Below the pieces are notes generated by a model that was not told the origin of the DNA, searched no databases, and saw only the letters and a program-made list of their open reading frames with translations. Of a DNA stretch of 59,420 nucleotides, positions 40,779 through 48,476 are shown piece after piece. Every line of letters starts with the position of its first letter. Within the stretch, counting starts at the first letter, position 1. The translations under genes and the position numbers were made by a program. The stretch lies in assembly GCA_900770445.1 (NCBI GenBank), contig CAAGKO010000073.1, forward strand, positions 1-59,420, in the 5' to 3' direction. The stretch comes from an uncultured Oribacterium sp. Lineage in GTDB: Bacteria > Bacillota > Clostridia > Lachnospirales > Lachnospiraceae.

Positions 40779-42752
40779 ATGTATAAGAAAAAACAGTTCC
40801 TCGCCATGTGCCTCGCCGGACTTTGCAGCACAACCGCGATTACTACTGTCTACAGCGCGACCGCGATGGCGACGACCGCCGCTTCTCAGGCGGACGAAAC
40901 AGACACTGCCGCATCCGGCGCAGAAACAAATCCGGGCGGCAATCCGCCTGCCGGAAATTCCAGTAAGACACCACCGGAGAAGCCGGACGGTGACAGTGGC
41001 AATCCACCTGCCGGTGAAAACGGAATGCCGGGGACGCCACCTTCTGATGCAGGTGGAAAGCCAGGTGACGGTCAGGGCCCACAGGGGAATCCACCGGACG
41101 GGCACGGGCAGCCAGGCGGCGAAAACGGAATGCCGGGGAATCCTCCCGATGGTCAGGGAGGTCCGAACACGCAACGCTATGATTACAGCGGCACCCTCTC
41201 CGGTAAGCTGGCGACGGACGGCGAGGAGGTCAGCTCCGACAGTGAAACCATCACCACCTCGACCGTGGATGAAAACGCCGCCCTCGTCGAAAATGGCGGC
41301 ACACTGAAGATCACGAATGGAAAGCTCCAGAAATCAGGAGACGATACGAACGGCGACAACTGCAACTTCTACGGCATCAACTCGATCCTCCTTACGGTCG
41401 GCGAAAAATCGAAGGCGTACATCTCGAACTCAGCATTGGCCTCCGACAGTGAAGGCTCAAATGCGATCTTCGCAACCGATCAGGCCATCGTCTACAGTGC
41501 CCAGAACAGCATCACGACCTCGAAGGGCAGCTCCCGCGGCCTCGACGCCACCTACGGCGGCACGATCATCGCAGACGGCATGACGATTCAGACCGCAGGC
41601 GACCACTCCGCGAGCCTGGCGACCGACCGCGGCGGCGGAAACATCAGTGTCACGAACAGTACGCTGAACACGAGCGGCAGCGGTTCTCCGCTCATCTACT
41701 CTACCGGCGCGATCGAGGTCAGTGACGTGACCGGTACCGCCGAGGGCAGCCAGATCGCCGGCATGGAGGGCCTCAACCACATAAAAATCTACAACTCGAA
41801 GCTCAGCAGCACGATCACTGACAAGACGGCCTCCGATCCGGTCGCAAACGGCGTGATCATCTATCAGTCGACCTCCGGCGACGCCGATACCTCGACCGGT
41901 GAATGCGCGCAGTTCCAGGTGGTAGACTCGACGCTCAGCTCGAAGATCGAAAGCGGCGCCATGTTCTATGTCACCAACACGAGCGCGGACATCCTGCTCT
42001 CCGGCACGACGCTTGACTTCGACAGCTCGAAGGCGAAGCTCCTCCAGATCGAGGGCAACGACGCAAACAACTGGGGCCGCGCCGGTTCAAACGGTGCGGA
42101 CGTGACCTTCACCGGCCTCGGCGAGACCCTCACGGGCGATATCTCCGTCGACAGCATCAGCTCCCTCGATCTCTATTTCCTCGACGGCACGACCTATACA
42201 GGCCAGATCCAGAGTGTCGCCAATGCAGGAGGCCAGAACGACAGTGTTACCAATGCCACTGTCACGGTCAACCTCGATCAGGATTCGACCTGGATCGTCA
42301 CCGGCGACACTACCGTCTTCACGCTGAACGCCGAAGATGGCGCACAGCTCGTCGACGCAGACGGAAAAACCGTATCGATCGTCGCAGACGGCAGCACCGT
42401 CGTGAAGGGAGACTCCGATCTTACGGTCACCGTCACCGGCTCCTATTCCCAGACCGTCACCACCAGTGAAGCGAACGAAATCAGTGCGCCTACCATCTCT
42501 CGAAGCGACTTCGACCGCTGTTACGGCACCGACACCGCATTCGGCACCGACGGCAAAACGACGTCCACAGATACGGAAGACAAGCCGGACGTCCTCGCTG
42601 ACGAAACCGAAGCAAGTACGCAGCTCGTACCATCGACCGAAGCTGCCGAGACCAGCACACCGCAGAGCACGACACCGTGGGCCATCGCCGGCGTACTCAT
42701 CATCGCGGCCATCGCCGGTTTCAGCGCGTACCGGAAGAAAACGAAGTCCTGA
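40779..42752 (+). CDS. Surface beta-helix protein with Gly/Pro-rich stalk
   Basis: A 657-residue secreted, membrane-anchored protein. Start MYKKKQFLAMCLAGLC after AGAAAGGGG, with a signal peptide to about residue 30. Next comes a Gly/Pro/Asn-rich, collagen-like stretch to about 135 (GNPPAGENGMPG repeated). A right-handed beta-helix of parallel strand repeats follows (YDYSGTLSG, ALVENGGTLKITNGKL, FYGINSILLTVGEKSKAYISNS...), typical of a clostridial family of adhesin-like proteins. A Thr/Glu-rich stalk leads to a C-terminal membrane segment (WAIAGVLIIAAIAGFSAY) and a basic tail. There is no LPxTG motif, so anchoring is by the membrane segment. Function is probably adhesion or glycan contact; no enzymatic motif is visible. 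Confidence 0.85.
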   Translation: MYKKKQFLAMCLAGLCSTTAITTVYSATAMATTAASQADETDTAASGAETNPGGNPPAGNSSKTPPEKPDGDSGNPPAGENGMPGTPPSDAGGKPGDGQGPQGNPPDGHGQPGGENGMPGNPPDGQGGPNTQRYDYSGTLSGKLATDGEEVSSDSETITTSTVDENAALVENGGTLKITNGKLQKSGDDTNGDNCNFYGINSILLTVGEKSKAYISNSALASDSEGSNAIFATDQAIVYSAQNSITTSKGSSRGLDATYGGTIIADGMTIQTAGDHSASLATDRGGGNISVTNSTLNTSGSGSPLIYSTGAIEVSDVTGTAEGSQIAGMEGLNHIKIYNSKLSSTITDKTASDPVANGVIIYQSTSGDADTSTGECAQFQVVDSTLSSKIESGAMFYVTNTSADILLSGTTLDFDSSKAKLLQIEGNDANNWGRAGSNGADVTFTGLGETLTGDISVDSISSLDLYFLDGTTYTGQIQSVANAGGQNDSVTNATVTVNLDQDSTWIVTGDTTVFTLNAEDGAQLVDADGKTVSIVADGSTVVKGDSDLTVTVTGSYSQTVTTSEANEISAPTISRSDFDRCYGTDTAFGTDGKTTSTDTEDKPDVLADETEASTQLVPSTEAAETSTPQSTTPWAIAGVLIIAAIAGFSAYRKKTKS

Positions 42753-42814
42753 AGTGAACAGGCATCTCTATAAAGTGATTTATTCTATGGATATGCATTC
42801 CCCAGGCAAATGGA

Positions 42815-42874
42815 GAATGTGAATTCGCCGCTGGCGACCCATACGAATGTGAATTTGTCGCTGGCAACCTATTG
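42815..42874. repeat. Two tandem copies of a 30-bp repeat upstream of bioY
   Basis: GAATGTGAATTCGCCGCTGG (42815) and GAATGTGAATTTGTCGCTGG (42845) begin adjacent 30-bp units. The second unit ends in the -35 box of the bioY promoter. Confidence 0.75.
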
Positions 42875-42900
42875 ACATCTGTGGGTTAACTTCTTATAAT
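42872..42900 (+). promoter_or_regulatory. Consensus promoter of bioY
   Basis: TTGACA (42872-42877), exactly 17 bp, TATAAT (42895-42900). The spacer contains GGTTAAC, a half-site of the BirA operator. Confidence 0.9.
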
Positions 42901-42908
42901 TTTCACGT

Positions 42909-42941
42909 TCTGTAAACTTGTGGAAAAAGTGAGGTTAACTT
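42909..42941 (+). promoter_or_regulatory. BirA-type biotin operator
   Basis: TGTAAAC (42911-42917), 16-bp spacer, GTTAAC (42934-42939), matching the Firmicute BirA pattern TGTTAAC-N14-16-GTTAACA. It lies between the -10 box and the ATG. The string GGTTAACTTCTTAT occurs twice (42884 and 42933), so the promoter spacer holds an additional half-site. Confidence 0.75.
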
Positions 42942-42944
42942 CTT

Positions 42945-43538
42945 ATGAATAATACAACCACGAAAACTCTGACCCTGACGGCTTTATGTGCAGCACTTCT
43001 CTGTGTGCTGTCTCCGATGTCCATCCCGCTTCCGGGGGGTGTTCCGATTTCCCTCGCGACCCTCGCGGCGGCCTTCGCCGGTGCGCTTCTCGGTGCGAAG
43101 TACGGTACCCTTTCCGTGCTGATCTATCTTCTGCTCGGTGCCTTCGGTCTTCCGGTCTTCGCCGGCTACAGCGGTGGATTCGGCTCCTTTGTGAAGCCGT
43201 CCTCCGGTTACCTCATCGGTTATCTTTTCCTCGCATTCCTGACCGGCTTCATCTATCACCGCTTCGGTCGTGAGCAGAAGGGCGGCCAGAAGTACCTGCT
43301 TCTCTTCGTCGCACAGCTCGCCGGCGAGGTGATCCTCTATATCTTCGGAACCGCATGGTTCATGTACCTCATGGGTGCACAGGGCAATGCTGCCATGGCG
43401 ACTCTGGGTGGCGCGCTCGGTGCGTGTGTGATCCCGTTCCTGCCAGGTGACTGCGCAAAGATGATCGTAGTCTGCATCGTCATCCCGGTACTCGAGAAGG
43501 CACTGAATGCCGCCGGCCTCGCAGTGAAGGTCGCCTAA
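42945..43538 (+). CDS. bioY: Biotin transporter BioY (ECF substrate-binding subunit)
   Basis: A 197-residue integral membrane S-component that binds biotin and works alone or with an ECF energy module. It starts MNNTTTKTLTLTALCAALLC and has six membrane segments. Signatures are SIPLPGGVPISLATLAAAFAG, GAFGLPVFAGYSGGFGSFVKP with the biotin-contacting loop, SSGYLIGYLF, and FLPGDCAKMIVV near the C-terminus. No ECF ATPase or T-component is nearby; in many Clostridia those are encoded elsewhere and shared. The strong promoter and BirA operator indicate repression when biotin is plentiful. Confidence 0.96.
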   Translation: MNNTTTKTLTLTALCAALLCVLSPMSIPLPGGVPISLATLAAAFAGALLGAKYGTLSVLIYLLLGAFGLPVFAGYSGGFGSFVKPSSGYLIGYLFLAFLTGFIYHRFGREQKGGQKYLLLFVAQLAGEVILYIFGTAWFMYLMGAQGNAAMATLGGALGACVIPFLPGDCAKMIVVCIVIPVLEKALNAAGLAVKVA

Positions 43539-43572
43539 CGCGTTATTTTACTTATTCATTTTTTCTCCATAC

Positions 43573-43610
43573 AGAAGCACCCGAGTCATATGGCCCGGGT
43601 GCTTCTTTCA
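43573..43610 (+). terminator. Terminator of bioY
   Basis: GAAGCACCCG, loop, CCCGGGTGCTTC, then TTTCATT. It lies 35 nt after the stop codon. Confidence 0.85.
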
Positions 43611-43624
43611 TTAGGCCGGGAAGG

Positions 43625-43735
43625 GGAATCCCCGTTCACGAAGTGCTGAATCCTGCAGGAATCCCCGTTCACAAGGTACCAGATTCTGCAGAAATCCCCG
43701 TTTGCAAGGCGCTGAATTCAACGAAAATCCCCATC
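43625..43735. repeat. 33-bp tandem repeat, about 3.3 copies
   Basis: AATCCCC recurs at 43627, 43660, 43693 and 43726, exactly 33 bp apart, with variants of GTTCACAAGGTGCTGAATTC between. The period equals 11 codons. Both strands stay open: the plus strand would read IPVHEVLN-type units and the minus strand CERGFLQ-type units. No ribosome site supports either. Confidence 0.8.
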
Positions 43736-43819
43736 GAAACGAAATAAATGCGTGTACAGCTGTCGCTGAACGAGCGAAATAAACGTCGCTTTGCGGTCGG
43801 GTTTTGTGCAAAATCACCT

Positions 43820-43847
43820 TTGAAAAATCCGACGAGCCCGATATAAT
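43820..43847 (+). promoter_or_regulatory. Promoter of the MATE leader
   Basis: TTGAAA (43820-43825), 16-bp spacer, TATAAT (43842-43847). It stands about 20 nt upstream of the leader hairpin. Confidence 0.55.
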
Positions 43848-43863
43848 GAAATTTACAATGAGT

Positions 43864-43912
43864 AGCACACATGCGTAAAACCGGTTGCATGTGGGCTGCC
43901 CGTTATTTTTTT
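43864..43912 (+). promoter_or_regulatory. Attenuator-like hairpin before the MATE remnant
   Basis: AGCACACATGC, 12-nt loop, GCATGTGGGCT, a short GC stretch, then TTATTTTTTT: the form of an intrinsic terminator placed inside the leader and overlapping the leader frame 43871-43930. Confidence 0.6.
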
Positions 43913-43930
43913 GCTCTAAAAGGAAGGTGA
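43871..43930 (+). CDS. Possible 19-residue leader peptide
   Basis: ATG CGT ... TGA encodes MRKTGCMWAARYFFALKGR. It overlaps the terminator-like hairpin and ends five nt before the MATE ATG, with its last codons supplying the ribosome site (AGGAAGG) of the next gene. A small frame spanning an attenuator is how many drug-inducible resistance genes are controlled: a stalled ribosome prevents terminator formation. Its own ribosome site is weak (AATGAG). I infer regulation from the layout, not from a known match. Confidence 0.45.
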   Translation: MRKTGCMWAARYFFALKGR

Positions 43931-43935
43931 ACACT

Positions 43936-44070
43936 ATGGAAAGCTCGAATCAGTTTCTCGGAGCCGAACGCATCGGAAATCTGATGCGGAAGTATGCGAT
44001 TCCGTGTATTATTTCACTCCTGGTCGGCGCGCTGTATAACATCGTCGATCATGTAGTTTATGGGGGCTGA
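43936..44070 (+). pseudogene. Truncated MATE-family efflux transporter, N-terminus only
   Basis: A 44-residue frame, MESSNQFLGAERIGNLMRKY followed by AIPCIISLLVGALYNIVDHV and a stop after VYGG. This is the beginning of a MATE multidrug transporter (usual form LGTERISKLLLKFAIPxxLSLLxxALYNIVDQIFIG), which should be about 450 residues. The match stops at the first conserved Gly after VD, and the next sequence is unrelated up to the adhE terminator. Some 400 codons appear to have been deleted. The ribosome site AGGAAGG and the leader upstream still look intact. Confidence 0.85.
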
Positions 44071-44100
44071 TCCCATTACAAAATTCTTAAGATGCGCAAT

Positions 44101-44132
44101 AAAAGGCCGCCCGGAAAATCCGGACGGCTTTT
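44101..44132 (-). terminator. Terminator of adhE
   Basis: Minus strand: AAAAGCCGTCCGG, loop, CCGGGCGGCCTTTT, then ATTG. It lies 38 nt after the adhE stop codon. Confidence 0.85.
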
Positions 44133-44170
44133 ATTTATGAACTTGTTGCCACAAGGTTCAAACGATTTGA

Positions 44171-46840
44171 TTAAGCGGTGTACTCATCCATGCAAGGAAG
44201 AACCTCGACTGGTGTTGCGTCGTTCTTCTGGTAAGCCTTGCCGTAGAATGCGAGCTTGTACATCTCCTTGATGTCGGAGATCAGCGGGTATCTCGGGTTT
44301 GCACCGGTGCACTGATCGTCGAATGCGTTGGTGCTCATCTCATCGAGGGTCTTCAGGAAATCCTCCTCGGTGACATTGTAATCCTGGATGCGCTCCTTGA
44401 TGCCGACGGTGCGCTTCAGCTCTACGATCTTATCACAGAACTTCTGAACAGCCTTGGCATCATCCTTCTCAACGACACCGCAGAAACGTGCGCACTCTGC
44501 ATATCTGTGGAGTGTGTGCGGATACTCATACTGAGGGAAGGTACCCATCTTCGGTGGCTGCTCCGCCGCATTGTAACGGATGACCTCGGTGAGGAGGAGT
44601 GCGTTTGCGATACCGTGCGGGATGTGGTGGTAAGCACCAAGCTTGTGTGCCATGGAGTGGCAGACACCGAGGAAGGCATTGGCGAAGGCCATACCTGCCA
44701 TGCAGGATGCGTGTGCCATCTCATCTCTGGCCTTGACATTGGTCGGCTCGTTAAAAGCAGTCGGCAGATACTCGAAGACGCGCTTCATCGCCTGAAGAGC
44801 GAGACCATCGGTATACGGTGTAGCCATCATGGAAGCATATGCCTCGAGTGCGTGTACGAGAACATCGAGTCCGGAGGCAGCGGTGAGGCCGCGTGGCTGT
44901 GTCATCATGTTGTCGGTATCGATGATCGACATGTTCGGAAGCAGCTCGTAGTCCGTGATCGGGTACTTGGTGCCCGTGGTCTGGTCGGTGATAACCGCAA
45001 ACGGTGTAACCTCAGAACCGGTACCGGAAGAGGTCGGGATGGCTACGAAGAGTGCCTTCTCACCCATCTTCGGGAACTGGTAAACCTTCTTACGGATATC
45101 GATGTAACGCATCGACATATCCGCGAAGGTTACATCCGGGTGCTCGTAGAGAACCCACATGATCTTACCGGCATCCATCGCGGAACCACCACCGAATGCG
45201 ATGATGCAATCCGGCTGATAACGACGCATCTGCTCTGCGCCTTCCTCAGCGTTTGCCAGGGTAGGATCCGGCTGTACGTGTGAGAATACGCGGTAGTCGA
45301 TGCCGAGCTCATGAAGCTTGTCGGTGATCGGCTTGATGTATCCTGCAGAATCGAGGAAGGAGTCGGTTACGAGGAACACCTTCTTCTTATCATAAACTTC
45401 CTTTAACTCAGCGAGGGCAACTGGCATGCAGCCCTTCTTGAAGTAAACCTTAGATGGGGTACGGAACCAGAGCATATTTTCTCTCCTCTCTGTCACAGTC
45501 TTATAGTTCAGCAGGTGCTTGACACCGACGTTCTCAGAAACAGAGTTTCCACCGTAGGAGCCACAGCCCAGTGTCAGAGACGGAGCGAGCTTGAAGTTGT
45601 AAAGATCACCGATACCACCCAGAGCAGACGGCTGGTTCAGGAGGATACGGCAGGCATGCATCATATGTGCGTGCTTTGCGATCTTCTCGGTCTCACGCGG
45701 ATCGATGAAGAGGGAAGCGGTATGTCCAGGACCACCCTCCATGAGAAGCTTCTCACAGCTTACAAGTGCAGCGTCGAAATCCTTCGCCTTATACATACCG
45801 AGTACCGGCGCGAGCTTCTCATGTGCGAACGGCTCTGCCTTCGAGTTATCGGTCACCTCTGCGATGAGGACCTTCTTCGAGTGCGGAATCTCGATACCGC
45901 ACATCTCAGCGATCTTCCATGCCGGCTGGCCGACGATCTTTGCGTTCATGGAGCCGTTGATGATGATAACCTTACCAACCTTCTCCTTCTCCTCCTTGTT
46001 CAGGAAGTACGCACCTCTGTACTCGAACTCCTTCTTTACCTTATCATACACATCTGCTACGACGGTGCAGGTCTGCTCAGAAGCACAGATCATACCATAG
46101 TCGAAGGTCTTCGAATGAAGGATGGAGGAAACCGCCATCTGGATATCCGCAGTCGAATCGATGATACAAGGATCATTACCTGCACCTACACCGAGTGCCG
46201 GTGTACCGGAGCTGTACGCTGCGTTTACCATGCCAGGACCACCGGTTGCAAGGATGCAGTCTGCGTCATGCATGATCTCATCCGTCATCTCAAGAGACGG
46301 CTCATCGATCCAGCCGATGATGTTCTCCGGAGCACCTGCCTTGACCGCAGCATCGAGAACAACCTTTGCAGCATAAGTGGTACACTTCTTCGCTCTTGGG
46401 TGCGGGCTGATGATGATACCATTTCTGGTCTTTAAGCAGATCAGGGTCTTAAAAATAGCGGTCGATGTCGGGTTCGTCGTCGGGATAACCGCAGCTACGA
46501 GACCCAGCGGCTCTGCGATCGTCTTGGTTCCGAACGCCGGATCCTCATCGATGACACCACAGGTCTTCGTGTTCTTATACTTGTTGTAGATATACTCAGC
46601 AGCGAAGTTGTTCTTGATGACCTTATCCTCGACGAGACCCATACCGGTCTCCTCTACTGCCATCTGTGCAAGCGGAATACGCATCTGGTTTGCAGCCGTT
46701 GCAGCGGCGTTGAAAATCTTATCGACCTGCTCCTGTGTGAAGTTTGCGTACTTCTCCTGTGCTTCTCTGACAACCGCGATCTTCGCCTGCAGAGAATCCA
46801 TGTCCTTAACGATCTCCGGATTCTTTAATTCCTTACTCAT
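44171..46840 (-). CDS. adhE: Bifunctional acetaldehyde-CoA/alcohol dehydrogenase
   Basis: An 889-residue fermentative enzyme reducing acetyl-CoA via acetaldehyde to ethanol with two NADH. The N-terminal CoA-acylating aldehyde dehydrogenase (to about 440) has IPTTNPTSTAIFK, ALGVGAGNDPCIID and the catalytic Cys in DYGMICASEQT. The C-terminal iron-type alcohol dehydrogenase has FGGGSAMDAGKIMW, SSGTGSEVTPFAV and the metal-binding stretch CHSMAHKLGAYHHIPHGIAN. AdhE assembles into long spirosomes. Start MSKELKNPEIVKDMDSLQAK follows AAGGAGA. The upstream region has three Rex-type sites around a strong promoter, indicating control by the NADH/NAD ratio. Confidence 0.98.
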   Translation of the reverse strand: MSKELKNPEIVKDMDSLQAKIAVVREAQEKYANFTQEQVDKIFNAAATAANQMRIPLAQMAVEETGMGLVEDKVIKNNFAAEYIYNKYKNTKTCGVIDEDPAFGTKTIAEPLGLVAAVIPTTNPTSTAIFKTLICLKTRNGIIISPHPRAKKCTTYAAKVVLDAAVKAGAPENIIGWIDEPSLEMTDEIMHDADCILATGGPGMVNAAYSSGTPALGVGAGNDPCIIDSTADIQMAVSSILHSKTFDYGMICASEQTCTVVADVYDKVKKEFEYRGAYFLNKEEKEKVGKVIIINGSMNAKIVGQPAWKIAEMCGIEIPHSKKVLIAEVTDNSKAEPFAHEKLAPVLGMYKAKDFDAALVSCEKLLMEGGPGHTASLFIDPRETEKIAKHAHMMHACRILLNQPSALGGIGDLYNFKLAPSLTLGCGSYGGNSVSENVGVKHLLNYKTVTERRENMLWFRTPSKVYFKKGCMPVALAELKEVYDKKKVFLVTDSFLDSAGYIKPITDKLHELGIDYRVFSHVQPDPTLANAEEGAEQMRRYQPDCIIAFGGGSAMDAGKIMWVLYEHPDVTFADMSMRYIDIRKKVYQFPKMGEKALFVAIPTSSGTGSEVTPFAVITDQTTGTKYPITDYELLPNMSIIDTDNMMTQPRGLTAASGLDVLVHALEAYASMMATPYTDGLALQAMKRVFEYLPTAFNEPTNVKARDEMAHASCMAGMAFANAFLGVCHSMAHKLGAYHHIPHGIANALLLTEVIRYNAAEQPPKMGTFPQYEYPHTLHRYAECARFCGVVEKDDAKAVQKFCDKIVELKRTVGIKERIQDYNVTEEDFLKTLDEMSTNAFDDQCTGANPRYPLISDIKEMYKLAFYGKAYQKNDATPVEVLPCMDEYTA

Positions 46841-46892
46841 GTGTGATCTCCTTTTTGTGGCAACAACTATAGATCAAATTATCTGGTGCTGA

Positions 46893-46966
46893 TTGATAAT
46901 TAATTATCGTTAATTAATTATCAATCAAGCTACAAGTAGTATACATATCTGTTAATTAATTGTCAA
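46893..46966. promoter_or_regulatory. Three Rex-type operators before adhE
   Basis: Three 18-bp sites fit the TTGTTAA-N4-TTAACAA pattern with one or two changes: TTGATAATTAATTATCGT (46893-46910), TCGTTAATTAATTATCAA (46907-46924), and CTGTTAATTAATTGTCAA (46949-46966). The first two overlap to form a perfect 36-bp palindrome (46891-46926, 16-bp arms). The third covers the -35 box. Confidence 0.8.
46938..46966 (-). promoter_or_regulatory. adhE promoter
   Basis: Minus strand: TTGACA (46966-46961), 17-bp spacer, TATACT (46943-46938). The start of transcription would fall at or near the downstream Rex palindrome. Confidence 0.85.
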
Positions 46967-47033
46967 TCACTAATTCGGATTGTTTTTCAGCACATACAAA
47001 TAGAGAAGCCAAAACACAGAAAAGGCTGAAAAA

Positions 47034-48314
47034 TCACGCCCAGAACACCCAGATAAACGCATACCCGGTGAGCACCGCCGCCAGCGTAAACGGCAGTCCG
47101 ATCTTCATGAAATCACCGAACGATACCTCATAGCCACCGGCCTTCAGCATACCGACCGCCGTGATGTTCGCACTCGCACCGATTGGGGTAATGTTTCCAC
47201 CGAGTGTCGCGCCGGTCAGCAGTCCGAAGTACAGAAGATACGGCTCGATCCCGAGCAGCTGGCAGATGCCCGTGATGATCGGCAGCATCGTCGCCACATA
47301 CGGGATGTTATCGATAAACGCTGAGAACAGCACCGAGCCCCACACGATGATCGTATAGAGCATGAAGATGTTGCTGCCACCTGCGCGCACGATCAGGTCC
47401 GCCGCCGCATCGATGAGCCCGACATCCGTGATGCCACGGATCACGATAAACAGCCCCGCAAGGATCAGCAGCGTATCCGCATCCACCGATGCGATTGCAT
47501 GCTTCAGGTTCAAGTGACTCCGGTGCCGCGCATAATCATAGATCATGCAGATCGCCGCGATCGTCATACAGATGATACCGTTGATCATATCCGGCGTGTT
47601 CGGGATGAAGGAAGCGACGATGAGGGCGACGACGATACCACAGAGCGCAATCGTCGGGAAGTAGTCCGTCACCACGGTCTTCTCGCTGGCCTCCACCGGC
47701 TGCCGATACTTATGGAAGAGAAAGATCATCACCGGTACCGTCATCAGTGCACCGAGCTCCACCGACCAGAAAATACCCGGACGCCCGTGCATGAAGAAGA
47801 ACTCCATGAAGTTCATGTTCGCATAGTCACCGAGCATGATAGAGGTCGTATCGCCGACGAGCGTCGCCGCGCCCTGCAGATTCGAGGACACGGCGATGGA
47901 CAGAATCATCGATACCGGCGAGATATCGAGCTTCTTACATACCGCAAGTGCCACCGGTGCGATCATGAGGACGGTAGCGACATTATCGATAAATGCCGAC
48001 ACCGCACCGGCAAACAGAGACATGAGGATGATGACCCACATGACATTTGCGCACTTATCAAGGATGATATCCGCCAGCAGATTCGGCATCTTCGATTCGA
48101 TGAAGAACCAGACGACGAGCATCGTGCCGCCGATCATCATGAGGACGTTCCAGTTGATGACCGACAGGATGTACAGCGGATTCGGCCGGAGGATCCCGAC
48201 CAGCATAAAGACGATCGCGACGCCCCAGATCGCGTAGATCTTCCAGTTCGGCTTCGCGATCATAATCACATACATTAAAATGAACAGAATAAAAGCGATG
48301 GCTCTCAGATCCAT
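47034..48314 (-). CDS. ArsB/NhaD-like ion transporter (SLC13/IT superfamily)
   Basis: A 426-residue membrane protein with about eleven hydrophobic segments and two internal halves of similar layout. The two hairpin-loop signatures are SAFIDNVATVLMIAPVALAV with SNLQGAATLVGDTTSIMLG in the first half, and SAFIDNIPYVATMLPIITGI with GATLGGNITPIGASANITAVG in the second. These identify the ion transporter superfamily: ArsB, NhaD and the dicarboxylate/citrate carriers. The DN motifs in FIDN are typical of ArsB/NhaD-like members. Substrate could be an anion, an organic acid or Na+/H+; nothing nearby decides it. It starts MDLRAIAFILFILMYVIMIA. Confidence 0.85.
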   Translation of the reverse strand: MDLRAIAFILFILMYVIMIAKPNWKIYAIWGVAIVFMLVGILRPNPLYILSVINWNVLMMIGGTMLVVWFFIESKMPNLLADIILDKCANVMWVIILMSLFAGAVSAFIDNVATVLMIAPVALAVCKKLDISPVSMILSIAVSSNLQGAATLVGDTTSIMLGDYANMNFMEFFFMHGRPGIFWSVELGALMTVPVMIFLFHKYRQPVEASEKTVVTDYFPTIALCGIVVALIVASFIPNTPDMINGIICMTIAAICMIYDYARHRSHLNLKHAIASVDADTLLILAGLFIVIRGITDVGLIDAAADLIVRAGGSNIFMLYTIIVWGSVLFSAFIDNIPYVATMLPIITGICQLLGIEPYLLYFGLLTGATLGGNITPIGASANITAVGMLKAGGYEVSFGDFMKIGLPFTLAAVLTGYAFIWVFWA

Positions 48315-48339
48315 AATGATTTCTCCTTCATAAATTCAC

Positions 48340-48378
48340 AAAAGACAGTATCGAATCATGGACTCAACACTGTCTTTT
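48340..48378 (-). terminator. Terminator of murA
   Basis: AAAAGACAGT, loop of 19 nt, ACTGTCTTTT: read on the minus strand the second arm ends in CTTTTGTG. It lies about 100 nt after the murA stop codon, ahead of the transporter gene. Confidence 0.7.
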
Positions 48379-48476
48379 CGTATCCCAAGCTGTGTCGCCT
48401 GTACGGCGATGTTATTTAGACCCTGTTGAAAACAGTTTCCATCCTACACAAGCTATATGATTTGTCTCTTTCTACG

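Noticed and set aside
43625..43735. Possible CRISPR array
   Set aside because: The units are directly adjacent, diverged repeats of 33 bp without unique spacers between constant repeats, and no cas genes are present.
43611..43934. Minus-strand open frame of 107 codons with RGFLQ repeats
   Set aside because: It runs antisense through the MATE leader and promoter, lacks a ribosome site and consists largely of the 33-bp tandem repeat. Reported as a repeat instead.
48340..48378. Promoter/operator for the ArsB-like transporter
   Set aside because: The stem-loop with flanking A and T runs is better explained as the terminator of murA.
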